Positions 54,878-63,237 of a stretch of DNA of 64,000 nt are shown piece after piece. The notes beneath the pieces were generated by a model. The model made no database searches. It saw only the letters and a program-made list of their open reading frames with translations, and was not told where the DNA came from. The position numbers and the translations under genes were made by a program. The stretch spans positions 124,001-188,000 of the forward strand of contig JAOATL010000004.1 in assembly GCA_030158125.1 (NCBI GenBank), given 5' to 3'. Numbering within the stretch: the first letter of the stretch is position 1; every line of letters starts with the position of its first letter. The stretch comes from Limnohabitans sp. (GTDB lineage Bacteria > Pseudomonadota > Gammaproteobacteria > Burkholderiales > Burkholderiaceae_C).

Positions 54878-55651
54878 ATGAACCTTATTCCGCTGCCCGC
54901 ATTTTCTGATAACTACATTTGGTTGTTGCAACACCAAGGTCACGCTTTGGTGGTCGACCCCGGCAAATCGGAACCTGTCACGACTTGGCTCAGAGAAAAC
55001 CAGCATGTGCTGGATTGCATTTTAGTCACCCATCACCATGGTGACCACACGGGTGGCGTCGAAATCTTACAAAAGCAAACAGGCGCCAAAGTCTATGGGC
55101 CGGCAACCGAATCACTGCCCTTCGATTTTCATGGCTTGAAACAAAACGACCAAGTCAGCTGGCAAGGTTTGAATTTTTCCGTCTTGGATGTGCCGGGTCA
55201 CACAGCAGGCCACATTGCCTACTGGACTCAGCCAAGCGCGCAAGACCCTCTATTGTTTTGCGGAGACACCTTGTTCTCAGGCGGCTGTGGCCGTATCTTT
55301 GAGGGTACGCCAGCACAAATGCTCAACTCAATGGACACCCTGGCGATGCTACCAAGCGCCACTCGCGTTTGCTGCGCCCACGAATACACTTTGAGCAATT
55401 TAAAATTTGCACAAGCGGTCGAACCTCACAACCAATTTCTAAGAGACCATGTCATTCTCTGCCAACAGCTCAGATCGAAAAATTTGCCAACACTGCCCAC
55501 GCAGCTGGCACTTGAATTGAAAATCAACCCCTTCTTGCGAAGCCGCCAAGCGTCCGTCGTCCAGGCGGTCAAAGCCTTTGCCCCACATACAGCCAACCAA
55601 GACGTCGACATCTTCGCCAACTTGCGTGCATGGAAAAACGAATTCAAATGA
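54878..55651 (+). CDS. gloB: Hydroxyacylglutathione hydrolase (glyoxalase II)
   Basis: 257 residues, ATG at 54878. Metallo-beta-lactamase motif THHHGDHTGG (HxHxDH), then DVPGHTAGHIAYW, LFCGDTLFSGGCGR and CCAHEYTLSNLKFA supply the binuclear metal ligands. The C-terminal helices bind glutathione. It hydrolyses S-lactoylglutathione in methylglyoxal detoxification. It overlaps mltD as ATGA. Confidence 0.95.
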   Translation: MNLIPLPAFSDNYIWLLQHQGHALVVDPGKSEPVTTWLRENQHVLDCILVTHHHGDHTGGVEILQKQTGAKVYGPATESLPFDFHGLKQNDQVSWQGLNFSVLDVPGHTAGHIAYWTQPSAQDPLLFCGDTLFSGGCGRIFEGTPAQMLNSMDTLAMLPSATRVCCAHEYTLSNLKFAQAVEPHNQFLRDHVILCQQLRSKNLPTLPTQLALELKINPFLRSRQASVVQAVKAFAPHTANQDVDIFANLRAWKNEFK

Positions 55652-57228
55652 CAATTTCAGACTTACAAAGTTTCAGCAAATGCTGGGCCGTCGCCAGCAT
55701 GGCTGTATTGATCACCGGCTGCGCCAACCTCGAGCCGCTGACAGAGACCCCCAGTGCCCAAGCTGCAGTTGAAGCGCCGGCCTTGACGGTGGCGCCCGTC
55801 AGCCCTGCCAAACCAAAGCCGACAAAGCACAAAATTGAAGTCAGCACCGAACCCCCTGCCGACATTTGGGTCAGGATCCGTCAAGGCTTTGCCATGCCAG
55901 ACCTTGAAACGGATTTGGTCAAAGACCGCGAAGAATGGTACGCAGCACGACCGGACTACATGCTGCGGATGACCGAGCGTTCCCGAAAATACATGTTTCA
56001 CATTGTCGAGGAGCTTGAGCGCCGCAACATGCCCACTGAATTGGCATTGCTACCCTTCATCGAGTCGGCCTTCAATCCAGAAGCTGTCTCTTCAGCAAAG
56101 GCCGCAGGCATGTGGCAGTTCATGCCTGCAACGGGAAAATACTTCGATTTAAAACAGAACATGTTCCGGGATGAGCGCAGGGGCGTGATTGAGTCCACCC
56201 GCGCGGCGCTGGACTATTTGCAAAAGTTGCATGGCATGTTTGGCGACTGGCACCTGGCCTTGGCGGCCTATAACTGGGGCGAAGGCAGTGTCAGCCGTGC
56301 CATTGCCAAAAACAAAGCTGCGGGTTTGGGTCAGACATACACTGACTTGAACATGCCCAATGAAACACGCTACTACGTCCCTAAGTTGCAGGCTGTCAAA
56401 AACATCATTTCTCAGCCCGAGAACTTCAACGCACGCCTGCCACTGATACAAAATCACCCTTACTTCAAATCCGTCAGCATCACGCGAGATATCGATGTGA
56501 AGTTGGCCGCCAATTTTGCAGGCATCAGTTTGGATGACTTCAAGGCATTGAACCCCTCCATGAGCCGACCTGTCATTTTGGCGGCAGGCACACCCGAAAT
56601 TTTGCTGCCTTGGGACAATGCAGATAAGTTTTTACGCCGACTGGAGGAACATGCCAACAAGCCTTTGGCCAGCTGGACTGCTTGGTCCGTCCCAAAGACA
56701 ATGAAAATTGCTGAAGCCAGTCAATTGGTCAACATGACTGTGTCGGAATTGCGCAGTGTCAATCCCATTCCAAACGGCATGCAGATCAAGCAAGGCTCAA
56801 CTTTGCTGGTGACACGTCAAGGCGCATTGGACAACGATGTGACCGAGCACTTGGCTGATAACGCACAAATTTCATTCACGCCCGAAGTGATGTTGCGTCG
56901 AATCAAGGTGACGGTCTTGAAAGGCGACACCTTGGTCAGTTTGGCCAACAGGCACGACGTGTCACCCAGCAGCATTGCCGCATGGAATAAATTAAAAGTA
57001 CCTGCAGTTCTGAAGCCCGGCCAGTCCATCGCCATCTTGGTGCCGACGACAGCCAGCTCTTCGGGTAGCAAAGTACTGGCCAAAAAATCGAACATCAATT
57101 CGGGGGTCAAACAGGCATCACGTCAAACCCCCAAACGCGTGGCCACCCACAAAACAAAACCTCAACCAAAGGGGCAAGCGTCAAGCGATGTTAAAGTTTC
57201 TGTTCAGTCCAGCGCAAAAACAAAGTAA
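55648..57228 (+). CDS. mltD: Membrane-bound lytic murein transglycosylase D
   Basis: 526 residues from the ATG at 55648 overlapping the gloB stop. Lipoprotein signal with lipobox LITGC (VASMAVLITGCANLEPL). The SLT domain has the catalytic Glu in LLPFIESAFNPEAVSSAKAA, GMWQFMPATGKYFDL, and WHLALAAYNWGEGSVSRAIA. Two or three LysM peptidoglycan-binding repeats follow (about 335-380, and 410-460 with LKGDTLVSLANRHDVSPSSI), then a Lys-rich tail. It cleaves glycan strands to 1,6-anhydro ends in the periplasm. Confidence 0.93.
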   Translation: MTISDLQSFSKCWAVASMAVLITGCANLEPLTETPSAQAAVEAPALTVAPVSPAKPKPTKHKIEVSTEPPADIWVRIRQGFAMPDLETDLVKDREEWYAARPDYMLRMTERSRKYMFHIVEELERRNMPTELALLPFIESAFNPEAVSSAKAAGMWQFMPATGKYFDLKQNMFRDERRGVIESTRAALDYLQKLHGMFGDWHLALAAYNWGEGSVSRAIAKNKAAGLGQTYTDLNMPNETRYYVPKLQAVKNIISQPENFNARLPLIQNHPYFKSVSITRDIDVKLAANFAGISLDDFKALNPSMSRPVILAAGTPEILLPWDNADKFLRRLEEHANKPLASWTAWSVPKTMKIAEASQLVNMTVSELRSVNPIPNGMQIKQGSTLLVTRQGALDNDVTEHLADNAQISFTPEVMLRRIKVTVLKGDTLVSLANRHDVSPSSIAAWNKLKVPAVLKPGQSIAILVPTTASSSGSKVLAKKSNINSGVKQASRQTPKRVATHKTKPQPKGQASSDVKVSVQSSAKTK

Positions 57229-57230
57229 GC

Positions 57231-58271
57231 CTATGTGTTAAGTTTGCGCTTAAGCCCAGCGACAAATTGTGGCGTATAACTTTTCTCTAAAGAAGGCAAA
57301 CTGCGCAAGTCAGCACCAGTGCGAATAGCACGGGCGCGCCAAGCATTTTGCAGCGCTTCCCGCCCAAACAAACCATCTAAGCTATAGCTTTCGCGTACTT
57401 TTTCAAGGGCGCCCAAATACAAAGCACGATCCCCCATCCAATGGTGTGAGGGCATGGTTTTCAAAATATCAGTAGGGCCTGCCGTTTTAAGCCAATTCAA
57501 GGCGCGCAAGACACCTGTGGTCAATGATTGCGTGATGTCCGCTCTTTTTTGCAGAAATTCAGTGCGGCCAAACAAACAAGCAGAAGCCAGAGGACCGCCA
57601 AACATTCGCTGCGTGCTGGCCAACGTTCGTGTGTCGGCCAAAATACGCAGCTCGTTTTTTTGCTCTAAATAGTGAAGAATGGGGTCTACGTGGCACAACG
57701 CTTCGACCGTGCCAGCGCGCATGGCCTCCATGACCGAGGATGTGCTGCCACCCAGCGCCACAAAATGAACGGCATCAGCTGAAAGTCCAACTTGCTTGAC
57801 CCAGTGCTGCGCGATCCAATGGGTGGCCGAGCCCGCAGATGAGATACCGATTTTCAAAGATTTGAGATCCAAAATGTGTTTCATACCGGCAGCACGACGG
57901 CTTGCCAAACCCACACTGATTTGAGGCGCTCTTGATTGCAACACAAAGGCTTTAAATGCCATTCCAGAAGCTTGTAAATCAAACACATGCTCAAAAGCCC
58001 CAGACACCACATCGGCTTGACCACTCAGGGCAGCTTGCACGGCAAGACTGCCAGAATCGCAATCGACCCAATCGACTTGCACGCCTTCTTGTTTGAGAAA
58101 GCCCAGCTGATCAGCCAAGACCACAGGCAAGTGATACAAGCTGCCTCTGGCGGCCAAAGCGATGCTGACGCGTTGCGTGCTGATTGCAGAAAGCGCAGCA
58201 ACAGGCGCGCTCAGCAGCGTGGCTGCCGTCACAGCGGTGAATCTTCGACGCCCTGGTCTGTCAACCACCAC
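57231..58271 (-). CDS. ABC transporter substrate-binding protein (SsuA/THI5-like), orphan
   Basis: 346 residues from a GTG at 58271; the next GTG (58268) is better spaced from the AAGGGG ribosome site. The N-terminus GRRRFTAVTAATLLSAPVAA is a signal peptide with a twin-arginine look. The binding-protein fold shows RGSLYHLPVVLADQLGFLKQ, DCDSGSLAVQAALSGQADVV, LKIGISSAGSATHWIAQHWV and VDPILHYLEQKNELRILADT, as in nitrate/sulfonate/taurine-type proteins. No permease or ATPase gene is adjacent, so its transporter is encoded elsewhere. The ligand is unknown. Confidence 0.88.
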   Translation of the reverse strand: MVVDRPGRRRFTAVTAATLLSAPVAALSAISTQRVSIALAARGSLYHLPVVLADQLGFLKQEGVQVDWVDCDSGSLAVQAALSGQADVVSGAFEHVFDLQASGMAFKAFVLQSRAPQISVGLASRRAAGMKHILDLKSLKIGISSAGSATHWIAQHWVKQVGLSADAVHFVALGGSTSSVMEAMRAGTVEALCHVDPILHYLEQKNELRILADTRTLASTQRMFGGPLASACLFGRTEFLQKRADITQSLTTGVLRALNWLKTAGPTDILKTMPSHHWMGDRALYLGALEKVRESYSLDGLFGREALQNAWRARAIRTGADLRSLPSLEKSYTPQFVAGLKRKLNT

Positions 58272-58395
58272 AATACCCCTTGATTAGTTCCTATGAAAGA
58301 TGGGTTCAGCATACAAAGGTATTGGTGTTTGCACATTGGGACACATCCCAAGCGGGTTAATACGTAAGCTAGAACGCTAGGAACGCAAAGTGGCA

Positions 58396-58998
58396 CTAAC
58401 GGCGATCAACCAAGGCATGCGCAATGGTGCCAAGGTCGACATACTCTAGCTCACTGCCTGCAGGCACGCCTCGCGCCAACCTTGTCACCCTGAGCCCTCT
58501 CTTTTTCAGCATCTCGGCGATGACGTGCGCGGTGGCTTCACCTTCCCCCGTGAAGTTGGTGGCCAAAATCACCTCTTGAACCTGGCCATCAGCGCAACGC
58601 TCTGACAACTTGGCAAAACCCAAATCGTTGGGGCCCACACCATCCAATGGGCTGAGCTTGCCCATGAGGACAAAATACAAACCCCTAAAAGTAGAAGTTC
58701 GCTCGATGGCCGCTTGATCAGCGGGCGTTTCAACCACGCACAATTGCGAACGATCGCGTTCGGGGTCGGCACACATGGTGCAAATTTCAAACTCAGTGAG
58801 GGTGTGGCATGTGACGCAGTGCCGCACGTGGTCACAAGCATGTTCTAAGGCTTTGGCAAGTTGCAGCGCCCCGGCTCGCTCATGCTGCATCAGGTGGAAG
58901 GCCATGCGGGAAGCTGACTTGGCCCCCACACCCGGCAAAACGCGAAGCGCTTGAATCAACGCATCGAGCGCATGGGGCGTGGCTTTCTGCATGACCAT
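58396..58998 (-). CDS. recR: Recombination protein RecR
   Basis: 200 residues from the ATG at 58998; starts at 59010 (TTG) or 58992 (ATG) are possible. Helix-hairpin-helix [21 protein letters not shown]4 zinc finger ([17 protein letters not shown]), Toprim domain with [14 protein letters not shown] and [10 protein letters not shown], and the C-terminal Walker-like [20 protein letters not shown]. It loads RecA with RecO and RecF at gaps. Third gene of dnaX-ybaB-recR. Confidence 0.95.
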   Translation of the reverse strand: MVMQKATPHALDALIQALRVLPGVGAKSASRMAFHLMQHERAGALQLAKALEHACDHVRHCVTCHTLTEFEICTMCADPERDRSQLCVVETPADQAAIERTSTFRGLYFVLMGKLSPLDGVGPNDLGFAKLSERCADGQVQEVILATNFTGEGEATAHVIAEMLKKRGLRVTRLARGVPAGSELEYVDLGTIAHALVDRR

Positions 58999-59023
58999 GG
59001 GGGAGTTCAATCGCTTGGGTCAG

Positions 59024-59347
59024 TTAGAAGGGCAACTTCATGCCTGCAGGCAACCCGGCCGTCAACTTGCCCATTTTTTGTTGAGATACTTCTTCGGCTA
59101 GGCGCACAGCATCATTGAAGGCGGCGGCCACCAAGTCTTCTAGCATGTCTTTGTCATCGGCCAATAAACTGGGATCGATGGTAATGCGTTTGACAGCGTG
59201 TTTGCAGGTCATCAGAACCTTCACCATGCCACTGCCCGAGGAACCTTCTACTTCGACGAAGGCCAATTCGTCTTGTGCTTTTTTGAGGTTGTCTTGCATG
59301 GCTTGTGCTTGTTTCATCAAGCCTGCGAGTTGACCTTTGTTGAACAT
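59024..59347 (-). CDS. ybaB: YbaB/EbfC nucleoid-associated protein
   Basis: 107 residues, ATG at 59347 with an AGGAAG ribosome site. The family pattern [20 protein letters not shown], then [20 protein letters not shown] and [20 protein letters not shown] is complete. It binds DNA as a dimer and is always found between dnaX and recR. It starts 10 bases after dnaX. Confidence 0.95.
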   Translation of the reverse strand: MFNKGQLAGLMKQAQAMQDNLKKAQDELAFVEVEGSSGSGMVKVLMTCKHAVKRITIDPSLLADDKDMLEDLVAAAFNDAVRLAEEVSQQKMGKLTAGLPAGMKLPF

Positions 59348-59356
59348 GTTCTTCCT

Positions 59357-61069
59357 TTACTGAATTGACGAAATGAGTTTGATGCTGCCAGGCACAATTT
59401 TGGCGCCAAAGTTGTGGACCATGTCCTGAACCAGCGGGTCGGAATGTATCAACTCTTCGGCGGCTTTTTGTTTTTCGGCCAAAACTGCGGCGTTTCTTTG
59501 AGCGGGTGAATCGGATACTTTACCAATTTCAACAACCAGCTTCACCGCATGACCCGCCGCCTGAAGTGCTGTTTGCAAGCGATCGCGGGCCACGCCTTGG
59601 TTGAGCGATTCACTTTCGATACGCAAGTGCCATTGATCGGTGTCGCGGGCAATCAATTGCGATTGCAAAGCAAACTCTCTGACCAAGGCAGTGATGCTCT
59701 CCGCACTGATCATGTCTCGCACGATTTGCGCCCAGAAATTGCCTTCTTCTGTCACAAGCAACGCGCGAGGCGCTGTTCTTTCTGTGGGCTCGCTGGCCTC
59801 ACGCACACTTAAACTTTGAACACGAACTGGCTGCGCCTGAACGGTCTCTTCCACGGCAGGTTCAGGCAAGTTCTTAACTGCTGTCTGAGGTGCTGAACCG
59901 GGCTCAAGTGCTGGCGTTAGAGTTTTTTTTTGAGCAGGCGGCGAGTTGCCTGAAGGCGCTGATGGGTGCGTGGGTTTGAATGCCAGCAATCGCAACAGCA
60001 CCATCGTCAAGGCTGCGTATTCGTCTGGTGCCAAGCCAAGTTCTGCACGCCCATGCAAACACATGCTGTAAAGCAACTGTGTTTCATCGGCGGGCATGGC
60101 TTGAGACAAGCGCACCATTTCTAGATGATCGGGGTCTTCCGATTCGGCCGCCGCTTGCGGTACCGCTTGCAAGACCGCCATGCGCTGCAAAACCACCGAC
60201 ATTGCTTCCAAAGCAGACGCAGCAGACAACCCATTGAGTCGCAATGTTTCTGAGATGCGCACCACCTCTGCGCCATCGCCATTTGCCAAAGCATCAATCA
60301 GGCCCAGCACATGACTTTGATCCACGCTGCCTAGCATCAAGCGTACGGTGGCCTCTTGCAATTGACCACTGCCAAAAGCAATCGCTTGGTCCGTCAAGCT
60401 GAGGGCATCGCGCATCGAACCTCGCGCGGCACGCGCCAGCAGTTTCAAGGCCATGGGCTCGGCAGGTAAATTTTCTTGGGCCAAGACCTGCGTCAAATGT
60501 TCAAAGACCGTTTCGGGGGCCATAGGGCGCAAATTAAATTGCAGGCAACGTGACAGAACCGTGACGGGTACTTTTTGAGGGTCGGTGGTGGCCAAAACAA
60601 ACTTCAAATACTCGGGCGGCTCTTCCAATGTTTTCAACATGGCATTGAAAGCCGTGTTGGTCAACATGTGCACTTCGTCAATCATGAAGACTTTGAAGCG
60701 GCCCTGCACGGGTTTGTAAACAGCTTGCTCGAGCAAACTTTGAACTTCGTCGACGCCGCGATTGGAAGCCGCATCCAATTCTGTGTAATCCACAAACCGA
60801 CCTGAATCAATGTCTTGACACGCTTGGCACACACCGCAGGGTTGGGCTGTAATGCCCCCCTGGCCGTCAAGGCCTTGGCAATTGAGGGATTTGGCCAAAA
60901 TACGTGAAACAGTGGTTTTGCCGACACCCCTCGTCCCTGTAAACAAATAGGCGTGATGCAAGCGTTGCTGCACCAAAGCATTCGTGAGGGCTTGCACCAC
61001 ATGCTCTTGCCCCACCATTTCAGTGAAGTTGCGAGGGCGGTATTTTCGTGCCAGAACAAGATAAGACAT
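59357..61069 (-). CDS. dnaX: DNA polymerase III gamma/tau subunit
   Basis: 570 residues (tau form), ATG at 61069. AAA+ domain with P-loop LFTGTRGVGKTTVSRILAKS, zinc finger CGVCQACQDIDSGRFVDYTE, Walker B KVFMIDEVHMLTNTAFNAML and sensor 1 VLATTDPQKVPVTVLSRCLQ. Domain III ends near 365, then a Pro/Ser linker and tau-specific domain that binds the polymerase and DnaB. A nine-A run (59931-59923) at codons 380-382 could generate a gamma form by slippage. It loads the beta clamp. Confidence 0.96.
   Translation of the reverse strand: MSYLVLARKYRPRNFTEMVGQEHVVQALTNALVQQRLHHAYLFTGTRGVGKTTVSRILAKSLNCQGLDGQGGITAQPCGVCQACQDIDSGRFVDYTELDAASNRGVDEVQSLLEQAVYKPVQGRFKVFMIDEVHMLTNTAFNAMLKTLEEPPEYLKFVLATTDPQKVPVTVLSRCLQFNLRPMAPETVFEHLTQVLAQENLPAEPMALKLLARAARGSMRDALSLTDQAIAFGSGQLQEATVRLMLGSVDQSHVLGLIDALANGDGAEVVRISETLRLNGLSAASALEAMSVVLQRMAVLQAVPQAAAESEDPDHLEMVRLSQAMPADETQLLYSMCLHGRAELGLAPDEYAALTMVLLRLLAFKPTHPSAPSGNSPPAQKKTLTPALEPGSAPQTAVKNLPEPAVEETVQAQPVRVQSLSVREASEPTERTAPRALLVTEEGNFWAQIVRDMISAESITALVREFALQSQLIARDTDQWHLRIESESLNQGVARDRLQTALQAAGHAVKLVVEIGKVSDSPAQRNAAVLAEKQKAAEELIHSDPLVQDMVHNFGAKIVPGSIKLISSIQ
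59923..59931 (-). promoter_or_regulatory. Poly-A slippery run in dnaX, gamma/tau switch candidate
   Basis: Nine A residues on the coding strand, read as CAA AAA AAA ACT in frame, fall in the linker after domain III. In the -1 frame a TGA follows about eight codons later; in the +1 frame a TAA follows within two codons. Either shift would release a gamma-like protein of about 382-388 residues. Confidence 0.6.
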
Positions 61070-61090
61070 GTGTTGATTCTATCGGTGTCT

Positions 61091-61198
61091 TACAATAGCG
61101 CTCGACGGGCCTTCCCGCATGGTTAAACAGCCAACCGAGTCAGGTGGGGAACCAAGCAGCTCTAACTGTGGCGCCAGTGCCGGGGTCAAGGCTCGTCA
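61091..61198 (+). ncRNA. ffs: Signal recognition particle 4.5S RNA (with its -10 box)
   Basis: The RNA probably spans 61103-61198, about 96 bases. The conserved apical part GTCAGGTGGGGAACCAAGCA then GC (61139-61160) matches the asymmetric-loop/tetraloop region of bacterial SRP RNA. The ends GACGGGCCTT (61104-61113) and AAGGCTCGTC (61188-61197) pair with one wobble. A TACAAT -10 box is at 61091-61096. It binds Ffh to target membrane proteins. It lies divergent from dnaX, a usual place, and overlaps the 3' end of the flavoprotein gene by 13 bases. Confidence 0.9.
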
Positions 61199-62520
61199 CC
61201 TTTCAATTTGTCGTGCAGCGCCTTGGCTGCACACACGCCCGTGGCCATGCTTGCAGTCAGCAAGTAGCCGCCTGTTGGCGCTTCCCAGTCCAGCATCTCG
61301 CCCGCACAAAACACACCGGGCATTGCTTTGGTTTCTAGGGTTGGCCACAGACCGTCCCAGTCCACGCCACCCGCAGTGCTGATGGCCTCATCCATGGGAC
61401 GTGTTGCCGACAACGTCACTGGCATGGCCTTGATGGCCCGAGCCAGTTGAACAGGGTCATGCAAGACGTCAGGCGACAGCAGTTCATTCAGCAAGCCCAT
61501 TTTCACCCCCTCCAAACCCAATCGACTTTTAAGGTGCGAAGACAAGCTGCGGGTGCCACGTGGGTGCGCAGTTTCCTGGGTCACCTGCGCCAATGTTCGA
61601 TCTGGCAGCAAATCGAGCCAACACACGGCTGTGCCATCGGAATTGATCTGCTCGCGCAAATCGGCCGATGCGGTATAGATCAAGCTGCCCTCCAAACCAT
61701 AGGCTGTGGCAACAAATTCGCCCTGCCGTTTGCGTGGTTCGCCATGTGGCGTCGTCCATGACAAGGTGACAGATTTCAAAGGGTGTCCTGCAAATCGATT
61801 TTCAAAAAAAGGCGTCCAGCCTGTTCCTGTTCGACCCGCCACATGAAAACCACAGTTGGTGGCTTGTAAAGCTTGAACAGGGACACCTTGCTTTTGCAGC
61901 ATCGGAACCCACGCACCATCAGATCCCAAACGCGCCCAACTGCCGCCACCCAAAGCCAAAATGACGCTCTTTGCCACCACACGGGAAGTGTGAGTCCCCT
62001 CTTGCGACAAATTCTGGACGTGGAAATCCAAGAACGTGTCATGTCTTGAGCCAGTGATAACTGACTGCATCTGGGTCAGCTTGTGACGCATGTGAAATTG
62101 AACAGCGGGGCCATTTTTTGGATGACGCAGACGCTGCAGCCACGCGCGCAGCAAGGGCGCTGCTTTCATTTCTTTGGGGAAAACGCGCCCAGAAGTACCT
62201 ACAAACGTTTCAATGTCCAAGCTGTGCGCCCACGCGCGAAGCTCTGGCGCGCCCCACTTTGCCAACAGTGTCTCGAGTCGAGGCCGATGCAGGCCGTATC
62301 GCGAAACGAACTGATCTGACGGCTCCGCGTGCGTTAAGTTCAAGCCACCCTTACCAGCCAATAGAAATTTTCGCCCAACAGACGGCATCGCATCAAAAAG
62401 GTGGACAGCATGACCCAAAGTCGAGAGAAGCTCTGCAGCCATCAAGCCCGCGGGGCCTCCGCCGACGATGGCCACCGTCACATTTTGTGTAACCTGAGGG
62501 ACTTGAGAAGGTAGATTCAT
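61186..62520 (-). CDS. HI0933/BaiN-like flavoprotein (TIGR03862 type)
   Basis: 444 residues from the ATG at 62520; a longer frame to 62634 enters the trxA promoter region. FAD-binding VTVAIVGGGPAGLMAAELLS, second motif GRKFLLAGKGGLNLTHAEPS, the middle TSGRVFPKEMKAAPLLRAWL and the end GVFCAGEMLDWEAPTGGYLL are those of the HI0933 family. Members are oxidoreductases of unknown substrate; BaiN reduces bile-acid double bonds, but that role does not transfer here. Its stop lies inside the SRP RNA gene on the other strand. Confidence 0.88.
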   Translation of the reverse strand: MNLPSQVPQVTQNVTVAIVGGGPAGLMAAELLSTLGHAVHLFDAMPSVGRKFLLAGKGGLNLTHAEPSDQFVSRYGLHRPRLETLLAKWGAPELRAWAHSLDIETFVGTSGRVFPKEMKAAPLLRAWLQRLRHPKNGPAVQFHMRHKLTQMQSVITGSRHDTFLDFHVQNLSQEGTHTSRVVAKSVILALGGGSWARLGSDGAWVPMLQKQGVPVQALQATNCGFHVAGRTGTGWTPFFENRFAGHPLKSVTLSWTTPHGEPRKRQGEFVATAYGLEGSLIYTASADLREQINSDGTAVCWLDLLPDRTLAQVTQETAHPRGTRSLSSHLKSRLGLEGVKMGLLNELLSPDVLHDPVQLARAIKAMPVTLSATRPMDEAISTAGGVDWDGLWPTLETKAMPGVFCAGEMLDWEAPTGGYLLTASMATGVCAAKALHDKLKGDEP

Positions 62521-62648
62521 GAAAAAAGAAACCGTCATTCGCAGGAAAAGATGTCCCCACGCTCGAGCGGTGGATGGGTTTCTGTCAAAATACGTGCAGT
62601 TTACAAAGGCACGTTCGTTGCATTTCACATTCAAACAAGGAAAAGGCC

Positions 62649-62981
62649 ATGGCCAGCGATTTGATCAAACACATTACCGACGCCACTTTTGACGCTGACG
62701 TTCTCAAGTCAGACAAGCCCGTTGTGGTGGACTTCTGGGCTGAGTGGTGCGGTCCATGCAAAATGATTGCCCCCATTTTGGACGATGTTGCAGGCGTCTA
62801 CCAAGGTAAATTGCAAATCACCAAAATGAATGTCGATGAAAACCGCGACATTCCTGCCAAGTTTGGCATCCGAGGCATCCCCACACTGATGGTTTTCAAA
62901 GATGGTCAGTTGGCAGCCACCAAAGTGGGCGCCATGAGCAAAGCACAGTTGACGGCTTTCATTGACCAGCAATTGGCCTAA
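62649..62981 (+). CDS. trxA: Thioredoxin
   Basis: 110 residues from the ATG at 62649 with an AAGGAAAAGG ribosome site. Active site WCGPCK in [20 protein letters not shown], the buried Asp and the cis-Pro in [13 protein letters not shown] are present, and the length is normal. It reduces disulfides in the cytoplasm, with ribonucleotide reductase among its substrates. The trxA-rho order is conserved across proteobacteria. Confidence 0.96.
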   Translation: MASDLIKHITDATFDADVLKSDKPVVVDFWAEWCGPCKMIAPILDDVAGVYQGKLQITKMNVDENRDIPAKFGIRGIPTLMVFKDGQLAATKVGAMSKAQLTAFIDQQLA

Positions 62982-63237
62982 AGCTTCCCCAGGTCGAGCA
63001 CACCACTCGTCCTGGCTCTTAAATTCCTGTCATAATCCGTTTCGTTGCATCCCAAAAGGGTGTCAACAAAGTTTCAAGATAGAAACTTAGTCAATTCGCA
63101 AAGCCCCCTGCGCCTTCCTACCCACTTGGGCGCACGTTTCAAGGCTTTGGTTTTTAGACACTTGAAATTTCGGTTTCCCCCTCCCCCTGATTTTTTTATA
63201 CACCAACCCACGAGGGTTGTTCTTCGCAGGTAAATCC
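62982..63237 (+). promoter_or_regulatory. rho leader region
   Basis: 256 bases between trxA and rho hold no convincing gene. A -10-like CATAAT is near 63032. From about 63174 to 63213 the plus strand is very rich in C and T and poor in G, interrupted by a seven-T run, like a Rho-utilisation (rut) site. Rho is known in other bacteria to repress its own leader transcription, and this segment would suit that. A 62-codon frame here lacks a ribosome site and is rejected. Confidence 0.45.

Noticed and set aside
63045-63233. A 62-codon plus-strand frame upstream of rho.
   Set aside because: No ribosome site and low protein-like character; it overlaps the C-rich leader segment.
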